64,000 nt of DNA from Polaromonas sp. JS666. Its GTDB lineage: Bacteria > Pseudomonadota > Gammaproteobacteria > Burkholderiales > Burkholderiaceae_C. Shown piece by piece: positions 24,316 through 34,206 of the stretch; the stretch's first letter is position 1, and each line of letters opens with the position of its first letter. The translations under genes and the position numbers were made by a program. The notes under the pieces were generated by a model that had not been told where the DNA came from, searched no databases, and saw nothing but the letters and a program-made list of their open reading frames with translations. The stretch covers positions 1-64,000 of the forward strand of contig NZ_FNHX01000001.1 of assembly GCF_900103405.1 (NCBI RefSeq), read 5' to 3'.

Positions 24316-24379
24316 GGTTCCCACCGGTTTTCGCGCCGCGGCCCCGGCCGCCCACAACGATATTTGAGGAGAGAGCACG

Positions 24380-25186
24380 ATGAAATTGAGCCTGTTTGGG
24401 CTGGCGGCCCTGGCCGCCCTATCCGCCTTGCCGCTGCCGGCGGCGGCGCAGAAGAGCACGGCCGAAGGCATTGCCGAATACCGCGCCATGCTGGCTGACG
24501 GCAACCCGGCCGAGCTCTACGAGGCCAAGGGCGAGGCTCTCTGGAAACAGGCGCGCGGCCCGAAAAACGCCTCGCTGGAAAAATGCGACCTCGGCAAAGG
24601 GCCGGGCGTGGTCAAGGGCGCTTTTGTCGAGCTGCCGCGTTTCTTCGCCGACACCCAGCGTGTGCAGGACCTGGAGTCGCGCCTGCTGACCTGCATGGAG
24701 CAACTGCAGGGCTTTAGCGCCGCCGAGATCGCCAAGACCCCCTTTGGCGCGGGCGAGCAGAAATCGATTGAATCGCTGGTGGCCTATATCTCGGCAGAGT
24801 CGCGCGACATGGCTTTCAATGTGCCGCAGTCGCATGCCAAGGAAAAGCTGATGTACGAAGTCGGCAAGAAGGTGTTTTACCTTCGCGGCGGCCCCTATGA
24901 CTTTTCCTGCGCCTCCTGCCACGGCGAGGACAACAAGCGCGTGCGCCTGCAGGACCTGCCCAACCTGACCAAACAGCCCGGCGCCGGCAACGGCTTTGGC
25001 GCCTGGCCGGCCTATCGCGTCTCCAGCGGCGACCTGTGGAGCATGCAGCGCCGCCTGAACGACTGCTACCGGCAGCAGCGCTTTCCCTTCCCGGGCTACG
25101 CCTCCGATGCCACCATCGCCCTGGGCGTGTACATGGGCGTCAACAGCAAGGGCGGCGTTTCGATTGCGCCCGCCCTGAAACGTTAA
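24380..25186 (+). CDS. soxA: L-cysteine S-thiosulfotransferase subunit SoxA, single-heme type
   Basis: A 268-residue cytochrome c subunit of SoxXA, which loads thiosulfate onto the SoxY cysteine. A Sec signal (LAALAALSALPLPAAA) leads the protein. Only one heme motif is present, CASCH at 177-181. The N-terminal domain instead has isolated Cys69 and Cys105, which probably form the disulfide that replaces the lost heme in monoheme SoxA proteins. The catalytic persulfidated cysteine is Cys229 in LNDCYRQQRFPFPGY. It lies between soxZ and soxX. Confidence 0.93.
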   Translation: MKLSLFGLAALAALSALPLPAAAQKSTAEGIAEYRAMLADGNPAELYEAKGEALWKQARGPKNASLEKCDLGKGPGVVKGAFVELPRFFADTQRVQDLESRLLTCMEQLQGFSAAEIAKTPFGAGEQKSIESLVAYISAESRDMAFNVPQSHAKEKLMYEVGKKVFYLRGGPYDFSCASCHGEDNKRVRLQDLPNLTKQPGAGNGFGAWPAYRVSSGDLWSMQRRLNDCYRQQRFPFPGYASDATIALGVYMGVNSKGGVSIAPALKR

Positions 25187-25203
25187 TCCGGCAGGACATC
25201 CTC

Positions 25204-25863
25204 ATGAACACCTCCTACACACAAGCAGCGCTGTCCGCGGCGGGCCTGGCACTCGCCGCTTTTTTACTGTCCAGTTGCGCCACCGCGCCCACGGCCCAGC
25301 AGGTCGATGAAGCCACGCAGCAGGTGCTCAAAAGCTCCTTCCGCGAGCAGGGCATCGCCAAGATGGACCGGCTGACGCTGGACGCCTCCAACCAGGCCTG
25401 CTCGGAAGCAGCCGGCAAGCCGCTGGACGAAAAACTCGCCAAGTCCATTGAAGAGGCCAACCTGCAAACCGTGAAGCCGCCTTCGGACGGCAAGTACCTG
25501 GGCAACTGGAGCGAGGGCGAAAAAATCGCGCAGAACGGCCGCGGCCTGACCTGGAGCGACAAACCCGGCGAGGCCAACGGCGGCAGCTGCTACAACTGCC
25601 ACCAGATCAGCAAGGCCGAGCTGTCCTTCGGCTCCATAGGCCCCAGCCTTTACAACTACGGCAAGCTGCGCGGCGTGAGCAACCCGGCTTCGCCCGAAAG
25701 CAAGCCTATCGTGGACTACACCTGGGGCAAGCTCTGGAACGCCAAGGCCTACAACGCCTGCTCCGACATGCCGCGCTTCGGCCACGCGTCCATCCTGAGC
25801 GAGCAGCAGATCCGCGACGTGATGGCATTGCTGCTGGACCCGAACTCACCCGTCAATAAGTGA
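25204..25863 (+). CDS. soxX: L-cysteine S-thiosulfotransferase subunit SoxX, lipoprotein form
   Basis: A 219-residue monoheme cytochrome c with heme motif CYNCH (129-133) and C-terminal methionine region (SDMPRFGHASILSEQQI). The N-terminus is a lipoprotein signal: hydrophobic stretch, then lipobox LSSC with Cys25, followed by an extension of about 100 residues before the heme domain. SoxX would thus be membrane-tethered and hold SoxA at the membrane. The ATG at 25204 is chosen because it gives this signal; an in-frame extension into soxA is rejected. Seventeen bases separate it from soxA. Confidence 0.92.
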   Translation: MNTSYTQAALSAAGLALAAFLLSSCATAPTAQQVDEATQQVLKSSFREQGIAKMDRLTLDASNQACSEAAGKPLDEKLAKSIEEANLQTVKPPSDGKYLGNWSEGEKIAQNGRGLTWSDKPGEANGGSCYNCHQISKAELSFGSIGPSLYNYGKLRGVSNPASPESKPIVDYTWGKLWNAKAYNACSDMPRFGHASILSEQQIRDVMALLLDPNSPVNK

Positions 25864-25905
25864 TCCGCGGCGCTTGCGCGCCCGGGTCGACCGCAACCTG
25901 AAAGC

Positions 25906-27657
25906 ATGCCTGGTGCGCCGGGCAGGATGACCAACGCCATGAACCTCTCCCGCCGCGAATTCGCAAGTGTCATGGCGGCCGCCCTGGCCGCCGGTTTCCC
26001 CCTGCAGCGCGAGGCCGGCGCCGCCCAGGCCGCGGGCCTGTACGAGTTGCCGCGCAGCGGCAATGTGCACCTGCTGCACATGACCGACTGCCATGCCCAA
26101 CTGCTGCCGATTTATTTCCGCGAACCCTCCGTCAACCTGGGCGTGGGCACCATGCGCGGGCAGGCGCCGCACCTGGTGGGCGAGCATCTGCTCAAGGCGG
26201 CCGGCCTCAAGTCGGGCACGCCCCAGGCCCATGCGCTGACTTTCCTCGACTTCGAGCGGGCCGCGCGCCAGTACGGCAAGGTGGGCGGTTTTGCGCACCT
26301 GGCCACGCTCGTCAAACAGCTCAAGGCCGGGCGCCCCGGCGCCTTGCTGCTGGACGGCGGCGACACCTGGCAGGGCAGCGCTACGGCGCTCTGGACGCAG
26401 GGCCAGGACATGGTGGACGCGGCCAAGCTGCTAGGCGTGGACGTGATGACCGGCCATTGGGACTTCACCTATGGCGAGGAGCGCATCAAAAAAATCGTCG
26501 AGCAGGACTTCGCCGGCAAGATCGACTTCATCGCGCAGAACGTCAAGACCAGCGACTTCGGCGATCCGGTGTTCAAGCCCTATGTGATCAAGGAAATGAA
26601 CGGCGTGCCGGTGGCCATCGTCGGCCAGGCCTTTCCCTACACGCCGATCGCCAACCCGGGCTGGCTGACGCCCAACTGGACCTTCGGCATACGCGAAAGC
26701 GAGATGCAGGAGACCGTCAACGAGGCGCGCGCCAAGGGGGCGCAGGCCGTGGTGCTGCTGAGCCACAACGGCATGGACGTGGACCTCAAGATGGCTTCGC
26801 GCGTGAGCGGCATAGACGCGATCCTGGGCGGCCACACCCACGACGGCGTGCCGGTGCCCGTCATCGTCAAAAACCCGGGCGGCCAGACCATCGTCACCAA
26901 TGCCGGCAGCAACGGCAAGTTCCTGGGCGTGCTGGACCTTGACGTGAAGGACGGCAAGGTGGCGAGCTTCAACTACCGGCTGCTGCCGGTGTTCGCCAAG
27001 CTGTTGCCGGCGGACGCGGCCATGAACGAGTTGATCGCGAAGGTGAGGGCGCCTTATTCCGGCAAATTGGCGGAAAAGCTCGCTGTGACCGAAGGAACGC
27101 TCTACCGCCGCGGCAATTTCAACGGCAGCTTCGACCAGCTCATCCTCGATGCGCTCATGAAAGTGCGCGGCGCCGAGATCGCGTTCTCGCCGGGATTCCG
27201 CTGGGGCACTTCTTTATTGCCCGGCCAGGCCATCACGCGCGAGCATGTGATGGACCAGACCGCCATCAGCTATCCCTGGACCACGCTGACCGACATGCGC
27301 GGCGACATGATCAAGACCATCCTGGAAGACGTGGGCGACAACCTGTTCAACCCCGATCCGTATTACCAGCAGGGCGGCGACATGGTGCGCGTGGGCGGCC
27401 TGACCTACACCTGCGAGCCTGGCGCCAAGATGGGCGAACGCATCCAGGACATGCGCCTGGGCGGCAAGCTCATCGAAGCCGGCAAGACCTACAAGGTGGC
27501 TGGCTGGGCGCCGGTGGCCGAGGCCAGCAAAAACGCCGGCCCGCCGGCCTGGGAGGTGGTGGAGAGCTACCTCAAGGCGCAAAAAGTCATCAAGCCCGTC
27601 AAGCCCAACACGCCAAAATTGCGGGGCGTGGCCGGCGACCCGGGCCTTGCTGCCTGA
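25906..27657 (+). CDS. soxB: Thiosulfohydrolase SoxB
   Basis: A 583-residue dimanganese hydrolase of the 5'-nucleotidase family. It releases sulfate from SoxY-bound thiosulfonate in the periplasm. A Tat signal is visible (NLSRREFASVMAAALAAG). Metallophosphoesterase motifs are adapted as usual in SoxB: LLHMTDCHAQL, LLDGGDTWQGSA, MTGHWDFTYGEER, LLSHNGMD and GGHTHDGVP. The C-terminal domain starts around 370. Start choice is uncertain between ATGs at 25906, 25927 and 25939; all keep the Tat motif. It is the last sox gene here; no soxV, soxW or soxEF is linked. Confidence 0.95.
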   Translation: MPGAPGRMTNAMNLSRREFASVMAAALAAGFPLQREAGAAQAAGLYELPRSGNVHLLHMTDCHAQLLPIYFREPSVNLGVGTMRGQAPHLVGEHLLKAAGLKSGTPQAHALTFLDFERAARQYGKVGGFAHLATLVKQLKAGRPGALLLDGGDTWQGSATALWTQGQDMVDAAKLLGVDVMTGHWDFTYGEERIKKIVEQDFAGKIDFIAQNVKTSDFGDPVFKPYVIKEMNGVPVAIVGQAFPYTPIANPGWLTPNWTFGIRESEMQETVNEARAKGAQAVVLLSHNGMDVDLKMASRVSGIDAILGGHTHDGVPVPVIVKNPGGQTIVTNAGSNGKFLGVLDLDVKDGKVASFNYRLLPVFAKLLPADAAMNELIAKVRAPYSGKLAEKLAVTEGTLYRRGNFNGSFDQLILDALMKVRGAEIAFSPGFRWGTSLLPGQAITREHVMDQTAISYPWTTLTDMRGDMIKTILEDVGDNLFNPDPYYQQGGDMVRVGGLTYTCEPGAKMGERIQDMRLGGKLIEAGKTYKVAGWAPVAEASKNAGPPAWEVVESYLKAQKVIKPVKPNTPKLRGVAGDPGLAA

Positions 27658-27894
27658 GTTTTTGCCCCAATCTGTCAAACAGCTGTCAATGCGGGGCATG
27701 TGACGGCGTGTGAGGGCATGTGAGGCATGTAAAAGTCATGGCCTATTCGAAATGGGCATGGCCTGGTCTTTCCGCTGTCACAGTTCGGTGGCACAATCTG
27801 GGTTGTTTCTGAAGGCCCTTCCTGCCACAGTCGCATCCGCTAATCGGTCCAGCCGTGTTGCGGAAGGTTAATCAACCAGCTTTAACCAGCTAAT

Positions 27895-27911
27895 GTTTCC
27901 CTAAGGGAAAC
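27895..27911. promoter_or_regulatory. Perfect palindrome in odhA leader
   Basis: The 268-base gap between soxB and odhA has no gene. It includes short direct repeats (GGCATGTGA-like at about 27696-27730; AACCAGCTTTAACCAGCT at about 27875-27892) and the 17-base perfect palindrome GTTTCCCT-A-AGGGAAAC, which directly precedes the GGAGGTC ribosome binding site. It may be an operator or a leader hairpin controlling odhA. Confidence 0.35.
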
Positions 27912-27925
27912 GGAGGTCAGCGGAT

Positions 27926-30814
27926 ATGAGTTCCAGCCCGACGGCATCGTCCGTCTATTCAGCCTATCAAGGCAATACCTACCTCTTCGGCGGCAACGCG
28001 CCCTATGTCGAAGAGATGTACGAAAACTACCTCGCCAACCCCGGCAGCGTGCCCGACAACTGGCGCGAGTATTTCGACGCACTCCAGCATGTTCCCGCCG
28101 TGGACGGCAGCAATGCCAAGGACGTTCCGCACCTGCCGGTCGTCAATGCCTTCGCCGAGCGCGCCAAGCAAGGCCAGACCAAGGTCGTGGTCGCCAGCGG
28201 CGCCGACTCCGAAATGGGCCGCAAGCGCACGGCCGTCCAGCAACTGATCGCCGCCTACCGCAACGTCGGCGCACGCTGGGCCGACCTGGACCCGCTCAAG
28301 CGCGCCGAACGCGACAAGATTCCCGAACTGGAGCCCTCGTTCTACGGCTTCAGCGACGCCGACCAGGAAACCGTGTTCAACACCAGCAACACCTTCTTCG
28401 GCAAGGACACCATGAGCCTGCGCGAGCTCATGAACGCGCTGCGCGAAACCTATTGCGGCACCATAGGCGCCGAATACATGTACGCCACCGACCAGAACCA
28501 CAAGCGCTGGTGGCAGCAAAAGCTCGAATCGATCCGCAGCAAGCCCAATTTCGCCAAGGAAAAAAAGCTCCACATCCTGGACCGCCTGACGGCTGCTGAA
28601 GGCCTGGAGCGTTTCCTCCACACCAAATACGTCGGCCAGAAGCGTTTCTCGCTGGAAGGCGGCGAAAGCTTTATCGCCAGCATGGATGAGCTGATCCAGC
28701 AGGGCGGCATCAAGGGCGTGCAGGAAATCGTGATTGGCATGGCGCACCGCGGACGCCTCAACGTGCTGGTCAACTCCCTGGGCAAGGTCCCGGCCGACCT
28801 GTTCGCAGAATTCGACCATACCGCCCCCGAAGACCTGCCCAGCGGCGACGTCAAATACCACCAGGGCTTCAGCTCGGACGTGACCACCCCCGGCGGCCCG
28901 GTCCACCTGACCTTGGCCTTCAACCCCTCGCACCTGGAAATCGTCAACCCTGTGGTGGAAGGCTCCGTGCGCGCCCGCATGGACCGCCGCGCCGACCCGC
29001 AAGGCAAGCAGGTGCTGCCCGTGCTGGTGCACGGCGATGCCGCTTTCGCGGGGCAGGGCGTGGTCATGGAAACGCTGGCGCTGGCCGAAACCCGTGGTTA
29101 CTTCACGGGTGGCACGGTGCACATCGTGATCAACAACCAGATCGGCTTCACCACCAGCGACCCGCGCGACAGCCGCTCGACGCTGTACTGCTCCGACGTC
29201 GTCAAGATGATCGAGGCACCGGTGCTGCACGTCAACGGCGACGACCCCGAAGCCGTCGTGCTGGCCACCCAGCTGGCGCTCGAGTTCCGCATGGAGTTCC
29301 ACAAGGATGTTGTGGTCGACATCATCTGCTTTCGCAAACTGGGCCACAACGAGCAGGACACCCCCGCGCTGACCCAGCCGCTGATGTACAAAAAGATCGC
29401 GCAGCACCCCGGCACGCGCAAGCTGTACGCCGACAAGCTGGCGGCCCAGGGCATGGGCGACACGCTGGGCGACGACCTGGTCAAGGCCACGCGCGCGGCG
29501 CTGGACGCCGGCAAAAGCACCTTCGACCCGGTGTTGACCAACTTCAAGAGCAAGTACGCGGTCGACTGGACCCCATACCTTGGCAAGAAGTGGACCGACG
29601 CGGGCGACACCGCCATCCCCATGGCCGAGTGGAAGCGCCTGGCCGACAGGATCACCGCCATCCCGTCCACCGTGACCCCGCACCAGCTGGTCAAGAAGGT
29701 GTACGACGACCGCGCCGCCATGGGCCGCGGCGACATCCCCGTGGACTGGGGCATGGGCGAGCACATGGCTTTCGCCTCGCTGGTGGCCAGCGGCTACCCG
29801 GTGCGCTTGTCCGGTGAAGACTGCGGCCGCGGCACTTTCACGCACCGCCATGCCGTGATCCACGACCAGAACCGCGAAAAATTCGACACCGGCACCTATG
29901 TGCCGCTGCAGAACGTGGCCGACAACCAGGCCCCCTTCGTCGTCATCGACTCCATCCTGTCCGAAGAGGCGGTGCTGGCGTTTGAATACGGCTACGCCTC
30001 CAACGACCCCAACACGCTGGTGATCTGGGAAGCCCAGTTCGGCGATTTCGCCAACGGCGCGCAGGTCGTGATCGACCAGTTCATCGCCTCGGGCGAAGTG
30101 AAGTGGGGCCGCGTCAACGGCATCACGCTGATGCTGCCGCACGGCTACGAGGGCCAGGGTCCGGAGCACAGCTCGGCGCGCCTGGAGCGCTTCATGCAGC
30201 TGTCGGCCGACCTCAACATGCAGGTGGTGCAGCCCACCACGGCCAGCCAGATCTTCCATGTGCTGCGCCGCCAGATGGTGCGCAACCTGCGCAAGCCGCT
30301 GGTCATCATGACGCCCAAGTCGCTGCTGCGCAACAAGGATGCGACCTCGCCGCTGTCCGAGTTCACCAAGGGCGCTTTCCAGACCGTGATCCCCGAGAAC
30401 AAGGAAGAGATCAACAAGAAGGCCGACAAGGTCAAGCGCATCATCGCCTGCTCGGGCAAGGTCTATTACGACCTGGCCAAGAAGCGCGAGGAAAAGGGCG
30501 CGGACGACACCGTCATCCTGCGTGTCGAGCAGCTCTATCCCTTCCCGCACAAGGCCTTCGCCACTGAACTCAAGCGCTATCCGAACGCCACCGACATCGT
30601 GTGGTGCCAGGACGAGCCGCAAAACCAGGGCGCCTGGTTCTTCGTGCAGCACTACATCCACGAAAACATGCTCGATGGCCAGAAGCTGGGCTACTCAGGC
30701 CGTGCCGCCTCCGCGTCGCCGGCCGTGGGCTACTCGCACCTGCACCAGGAGCAGCAAAAGGCGCTGGTGGACGGCGCCTTCGGCAAGCTCAAGGGCTTTG
30801 TGCTGTCCAAGTAA
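27926..30814 (+). CDS. odhA: 2-oxoglutarate dehydrogenase E1 component
   Basis: A 962-residue thiamine-diphosphate enzyme of the TCA cycle that decarboxylates 2-oxoglutarate and transfers the succinyl group to lipoyl-E2. Family features are in order: N-terminal E2-binding segment (YVEEMYENYLANPGSVPDNWREYF), GMAHRGRLNVLVN, the thiamine-binding stretch HGDAAFAGQGVV to INNQIGFTTSD, and the C-terminal transketolase-like part (LPHGYEGQGPEHSSARLERF). Length is normal. odhB follows after 51 bases. Confidence 0.96.
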   Translation: MSSSPTASSVYSAYQGNTYLFGGNAPYVEEMYENYLANPGSVPDNWREYFDALQHVPAVDGSNAKDVPHLPVVNAFAERAKQGQTKVVVASGADSEMGRKRTAVQQLIAAYRNVGARWADLDPLKRAERDKIPELEPSFYGFSDADQETVFNTSNTFFGKDTMSLRELMNALRETYCGTIGAEYMYATDQNHKRWWQQKLESIRSKPNFAKEKKLHILDRLTAAEGLERFLHTKYVGQKRFSLEGGESFIASMDELIQQGGIKGVQEIVIGMAHRGRLNVLVNSLGKVPADLFAEFDHTAPEDLPSGDVKYHQGFSSDVTTPGGPVHLTLAFNPSHLEIVNPVVEGSVRARMDRRADPQGKQVLPVLVHGDAAFAGQGVVMETLALAETRGYFTGGTVHIVINNQIGFTTSDPRDSRSTLYCSDVVKMIEAPVLHVNGDDPEAVVLATQLALEFRMEFHKDVVVDIICFRKLGHNEQDTPALTQPLMYKKIAQHPGTRKLYADKLAAQGMGDTLGDDLVKATRAALDAGKSTFDPVLTNFKSKYAVDWTPYLGKKWTDAGDTAIPMAEWKRLADRITAIPSTVTPHQLVKKVYDDRAAMGRGDIPVDWGMGEHMAFASLVASGYPVRLSGEDCGRGTFTHRHAVIHDQNREKFDTGTYVPLQNVADNQAPFVVIDSILSEEAVLAFEYGYASNDPNTLVIWEAQFGDFANGAQVVIDQFIASGEVKWGRVNGITLMLPHGYEGQGPEHSSARLERFMQLSADLNMQVVQPTTASQIFHVLRRQMVRNLRKPLVIMTPKSLLRNKDATSPLSEFTKGAFQTVIPENKEEINKKADKVKRIIACSGKVYYDLAKKREEKGADDTVILRVEQLYPFPHKAFATELKRYPNATDIVWCQDEPQNQGAWFFVQHYIHENMLDGQKLGYSGRAASASPAVGYSHLHQEQQKALVDGAFGKLKGFVLSK

Positions 30815-30865
30815 GGCCGGCCACTTCACCATACAGAACACAAGAACGCACACGAAAGAAACAAC

Positions 30866-32137
30866 ATGGCTATCGTAGAAGTCAAAGTCCCCCAGCTGTC
30901 CGAGTCCGTGGCCGAGGCCACCATGCTGCAGTGGAAGAAAAAAGTCGGTGAAGCAATCGCCGTCGATGAAATCCTGATCGAAATTGAAACCGACAAGGTC
31001 GTGCTCGAAGTGCCCGCGCCTTCGGCCGGCGTGCTGACCGAGCTGGTGGTTGCCGACGGCGGCACCGTGGTGTCCGACCAGGTGATCGCCAAAATTGACA
31101 CCGAAGGCAAGGCGGGCGCTGGTGCACCCGCCGCCGCTGCGGCGGCCGCACCGGCTGCCGCGGCAGCTTCGGCACCGGCTCCCGCCGCCGCCCCCGCCGC
31201 GGCGGGTGGCTCCATGGCCGGCGTTGCCATGCCCGCCGCCGCCAAGCTGATGGCCGACAACAACCTGGCCGCCGGCTCCGTGCCGGGCACCGGCAAGGAC
31301 GGCCGCGTCACCAAGGGCGACGTCCTGGGCGCGACCGCCGGCGGCGCCAAGCCCGCCGCTGCCGCGATTCCCACAGGCGCGCCGACCACGGCTTTGCCGC
31401 AGGTCGCGGCTTCGGCCAAGCCCGCCGACCTGGGCGAGCGCCCCGAGCAGCGTGTGCCCATGAGCCGCCTGCGCGCGCGCATTGCCGAGCGTCTGCTGCA
31501 GTCTCAGGCTACCAACGCCATCCTGACCACCTTCAACGAAGTCAACATGGCCCCCGTCATGGAAATGCGCAAGCGCTTCCAGGAAAAGTTCGAGAAAGAG
31601 CACGGCGTGAAGATCGGCTTCATGAGCTTCTTCGTCAAGGCGGCTGTGCATGCCCTGAAGAAATACCCCGTGCTCAACGCCTCGGTCGACGGCAATGACA
31701 TCGTCTACCACGGCTATTTCGACATCGGTATCGCGGTCGGTTCGCCGCGCGGCCTGGTGGTACCCATCCTGCGCAATGCCGACCAGATGAGCTTTGCGGA
31801 CATCGAAAAGAAGATTGCCGAATACGGCGCCAAGGCGCGCGACGGCAAGCTGGGCATTGAAGAAATGAGCGGCGGCACCTTCTCGATCTCCAACGGCGGT
31901 GTGTTCGGCTCCATGCTGTCCACCCCCATCATCAACCCGCCCCAGTCGGCCATCCTGGGTGTGCATGCCACCAAGGACCGCGCTGTGGTCGAAAACGGCC
32001 AGATCGTGGTGCGTCCGATGAACTACCTCGCCATGAGTTACGACCACCGCATCGTGGACGGCCGTGAAGCCGTGCTGGGCCTGGTGGCGATGAAGGAAGC
32101 GCTGGAAGACCCCGCCCGCCTGCTGTTTGATATTTGA
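30866..32137 (+). CDS. odhB: Dihydrolipoamide succinyltransferase (E2)
   Basis: A 423-residue E2 core protein. It has one lipoyl domain with the lipoylated Lys44 in EIETDKVVLEV, an Ala/Pro-rich flexible linker (about 85-120), a peripheral-subunit-binding domain (PAAAKLMADNNLAAGSVPG) and the catalytic domain ending with YDHRIVDGREAV (active His and Asp). It moves succinyl groups from odhA to CoA. A strong terminator hairpin lies immediately after it. Confidence 0.96.
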   Translation: MAIVEVKVPQLSESVAEATMLQWKKKVGEAIAVDEILIEIETDKVVLEVPAPSAGVLTELVVADGGTVVSDQVIAKIDTEGKAGAGAPAAAAAAAPAAAAASAPAPAAAPAAAGGSMAGVAMPAAAKLMADNNLAAGSVPGTGKDGRVTKGDVLGATAGGAKPAAAAIPTGAPTTALPQVAASAKPADLGERPEQRVPMSRLRARIAERLLQSQATNAILTTFNEVNMAPVMEMRKRFQEKFEKEHGVKIGFMSFFVKAAVHALKKYPVLNASVDGNDIVYHGYFDIGIAVGSPRGLVVPILRNADQMSFADIEKKIAEYGAKARDGKLGIEEMSGGTFSISNGGVFGSMLSTPIINPPQSAILGVHATKDRAVVENGQIVVRPMNYLAMSYDHRIVDGREAVLGLVAMKEALEDPARLLFDI

Positions 32138-32148
32138 TATTTGATGCA

Positions 32149-32178
32149 AAAGGCCGATTGCCATTGCAATCGGCCTTT
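32149..32178 (+). terminator. Terminator-like hairpin after odhB
   Basis: Arms AAAGGCCGATTGC (32149-32161) and GCAATCGGCCTTT (32166-32178) are perfectly complementary over 13 bases with a 4-base loop. They lie 11 bases after the odhB stop. The U tract is only the TTT of the stem plus A, so termination may be partial; lpdA downstream would need readthrough or its own promoter. Confidence 0.75.
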
Positions 32179-32217
32179 ACCGGGCAGCCTGCTCATCGTC
32201 GCCACCGTGGAGTCACC

Positions 32218-32715
32218 ATGAAATTGTCCCGAATTTTTGCCGCCCTTGCTCTTCTGTTCAGCGTCGGGTTACTTGCGGGATGCATTTCTATTCCCATGGG
32301 AAAACCAGTAGGAACCTTGAGCAACACCTTCGAGGGGCAGCACTTGGTGATCTACCGCGAAATGGACAAGGGCGGAATGTACTTTCAGGGCGAGGTTGAT
32401 GACACGGTCATCAAGGACTCGCTGACCGCTGGAAGCGTCACTATCGTCCCTGTGTCCGTGGGCAGCCATACTTTTACGGTCAAGCTTCCACCCTTCCATC
32501 CAGGCTCAAAGGTGAACGCCAATACTGTGTCGGTGACCGTTGCAAAAAATGAGCGGAAATTTGTGCGTGTGCGACTCAGCACAGGGCGAGTGAGCAACTT
32601 CACGACGATGACAGGAGCCTATGCCGGAACGATGGGCACATGGAATTTTCTTGTCGAGGAAGTTGACCCGGTTACGGGCGCCGACGCTGTGAAGACATTG
32701 AAATTTGCAAGCTAG
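32218..32715 (+). CDS. Lipoprotein, DUF2846-like, inserted in the odh cluster
   Basis: A 165-residue protein with a lipoprotein signal (MKLSRIFAALALLFSVGLLAGC, lipobox LAGC, Cys22). The mature part is beta-rich with the pattern LVIYREMDKGG, DDTVIKDSLTAGSVTIVPVSVGSHTFTVKLPPF, VSVTVAKNERKFVRVRL. It resembles DUF2846-type lipoproteins; the match is by eye only. The ATG at 32218 is chosen for the signal peptide. It interrupts the usual odhA-odhB-lpdA order, lies behind a terminator and has a more AT-rich sequence, all suggesting later insertion. Confidence 0.65.
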   Translation: MKLSRIFAALALLFSVGLLAGCISIPMGKPVGTLSNTFEGQHLVIYREMDKGGMYFQGEVDDTVIKDSLTAGSVTIVPVSVGSHTFTVKLPPFHPGSKVNANTVSVTVAKNERKFVRVRLSTGRVSNFTTMTGAYAGTMGTWNFLVEEVDPVTGADAVKTLKFAS

Positions 32716-32759
32716 AGCCTTTTTGCCATCGCAAAATTGATTAAAGAAAGCTATTTGAA

Positions 32760-34187
<1,428 letters not shown>

Positions 34188-34206
34188 TCCAGCGGGCACG
34201 GAGTCC

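Noticed and set aside
27959..30661. 900-codon open frame on the minus strand opposite odhA
   Set aside because: Mirror of a high-GC coding gene; His/Gly/Val/Ala-rich low-sense translation, no family motif. The plus-strand product is a complete E1 enzyme.
31110..31210. Ala/Pro-rich repeat-like DNA in odhB and in the 46.7-46.85 kb gene
   Set aside because: These encode normal flexible linkers of E2 and RodZ-like proteins, not mobile or CRISPR repeats.
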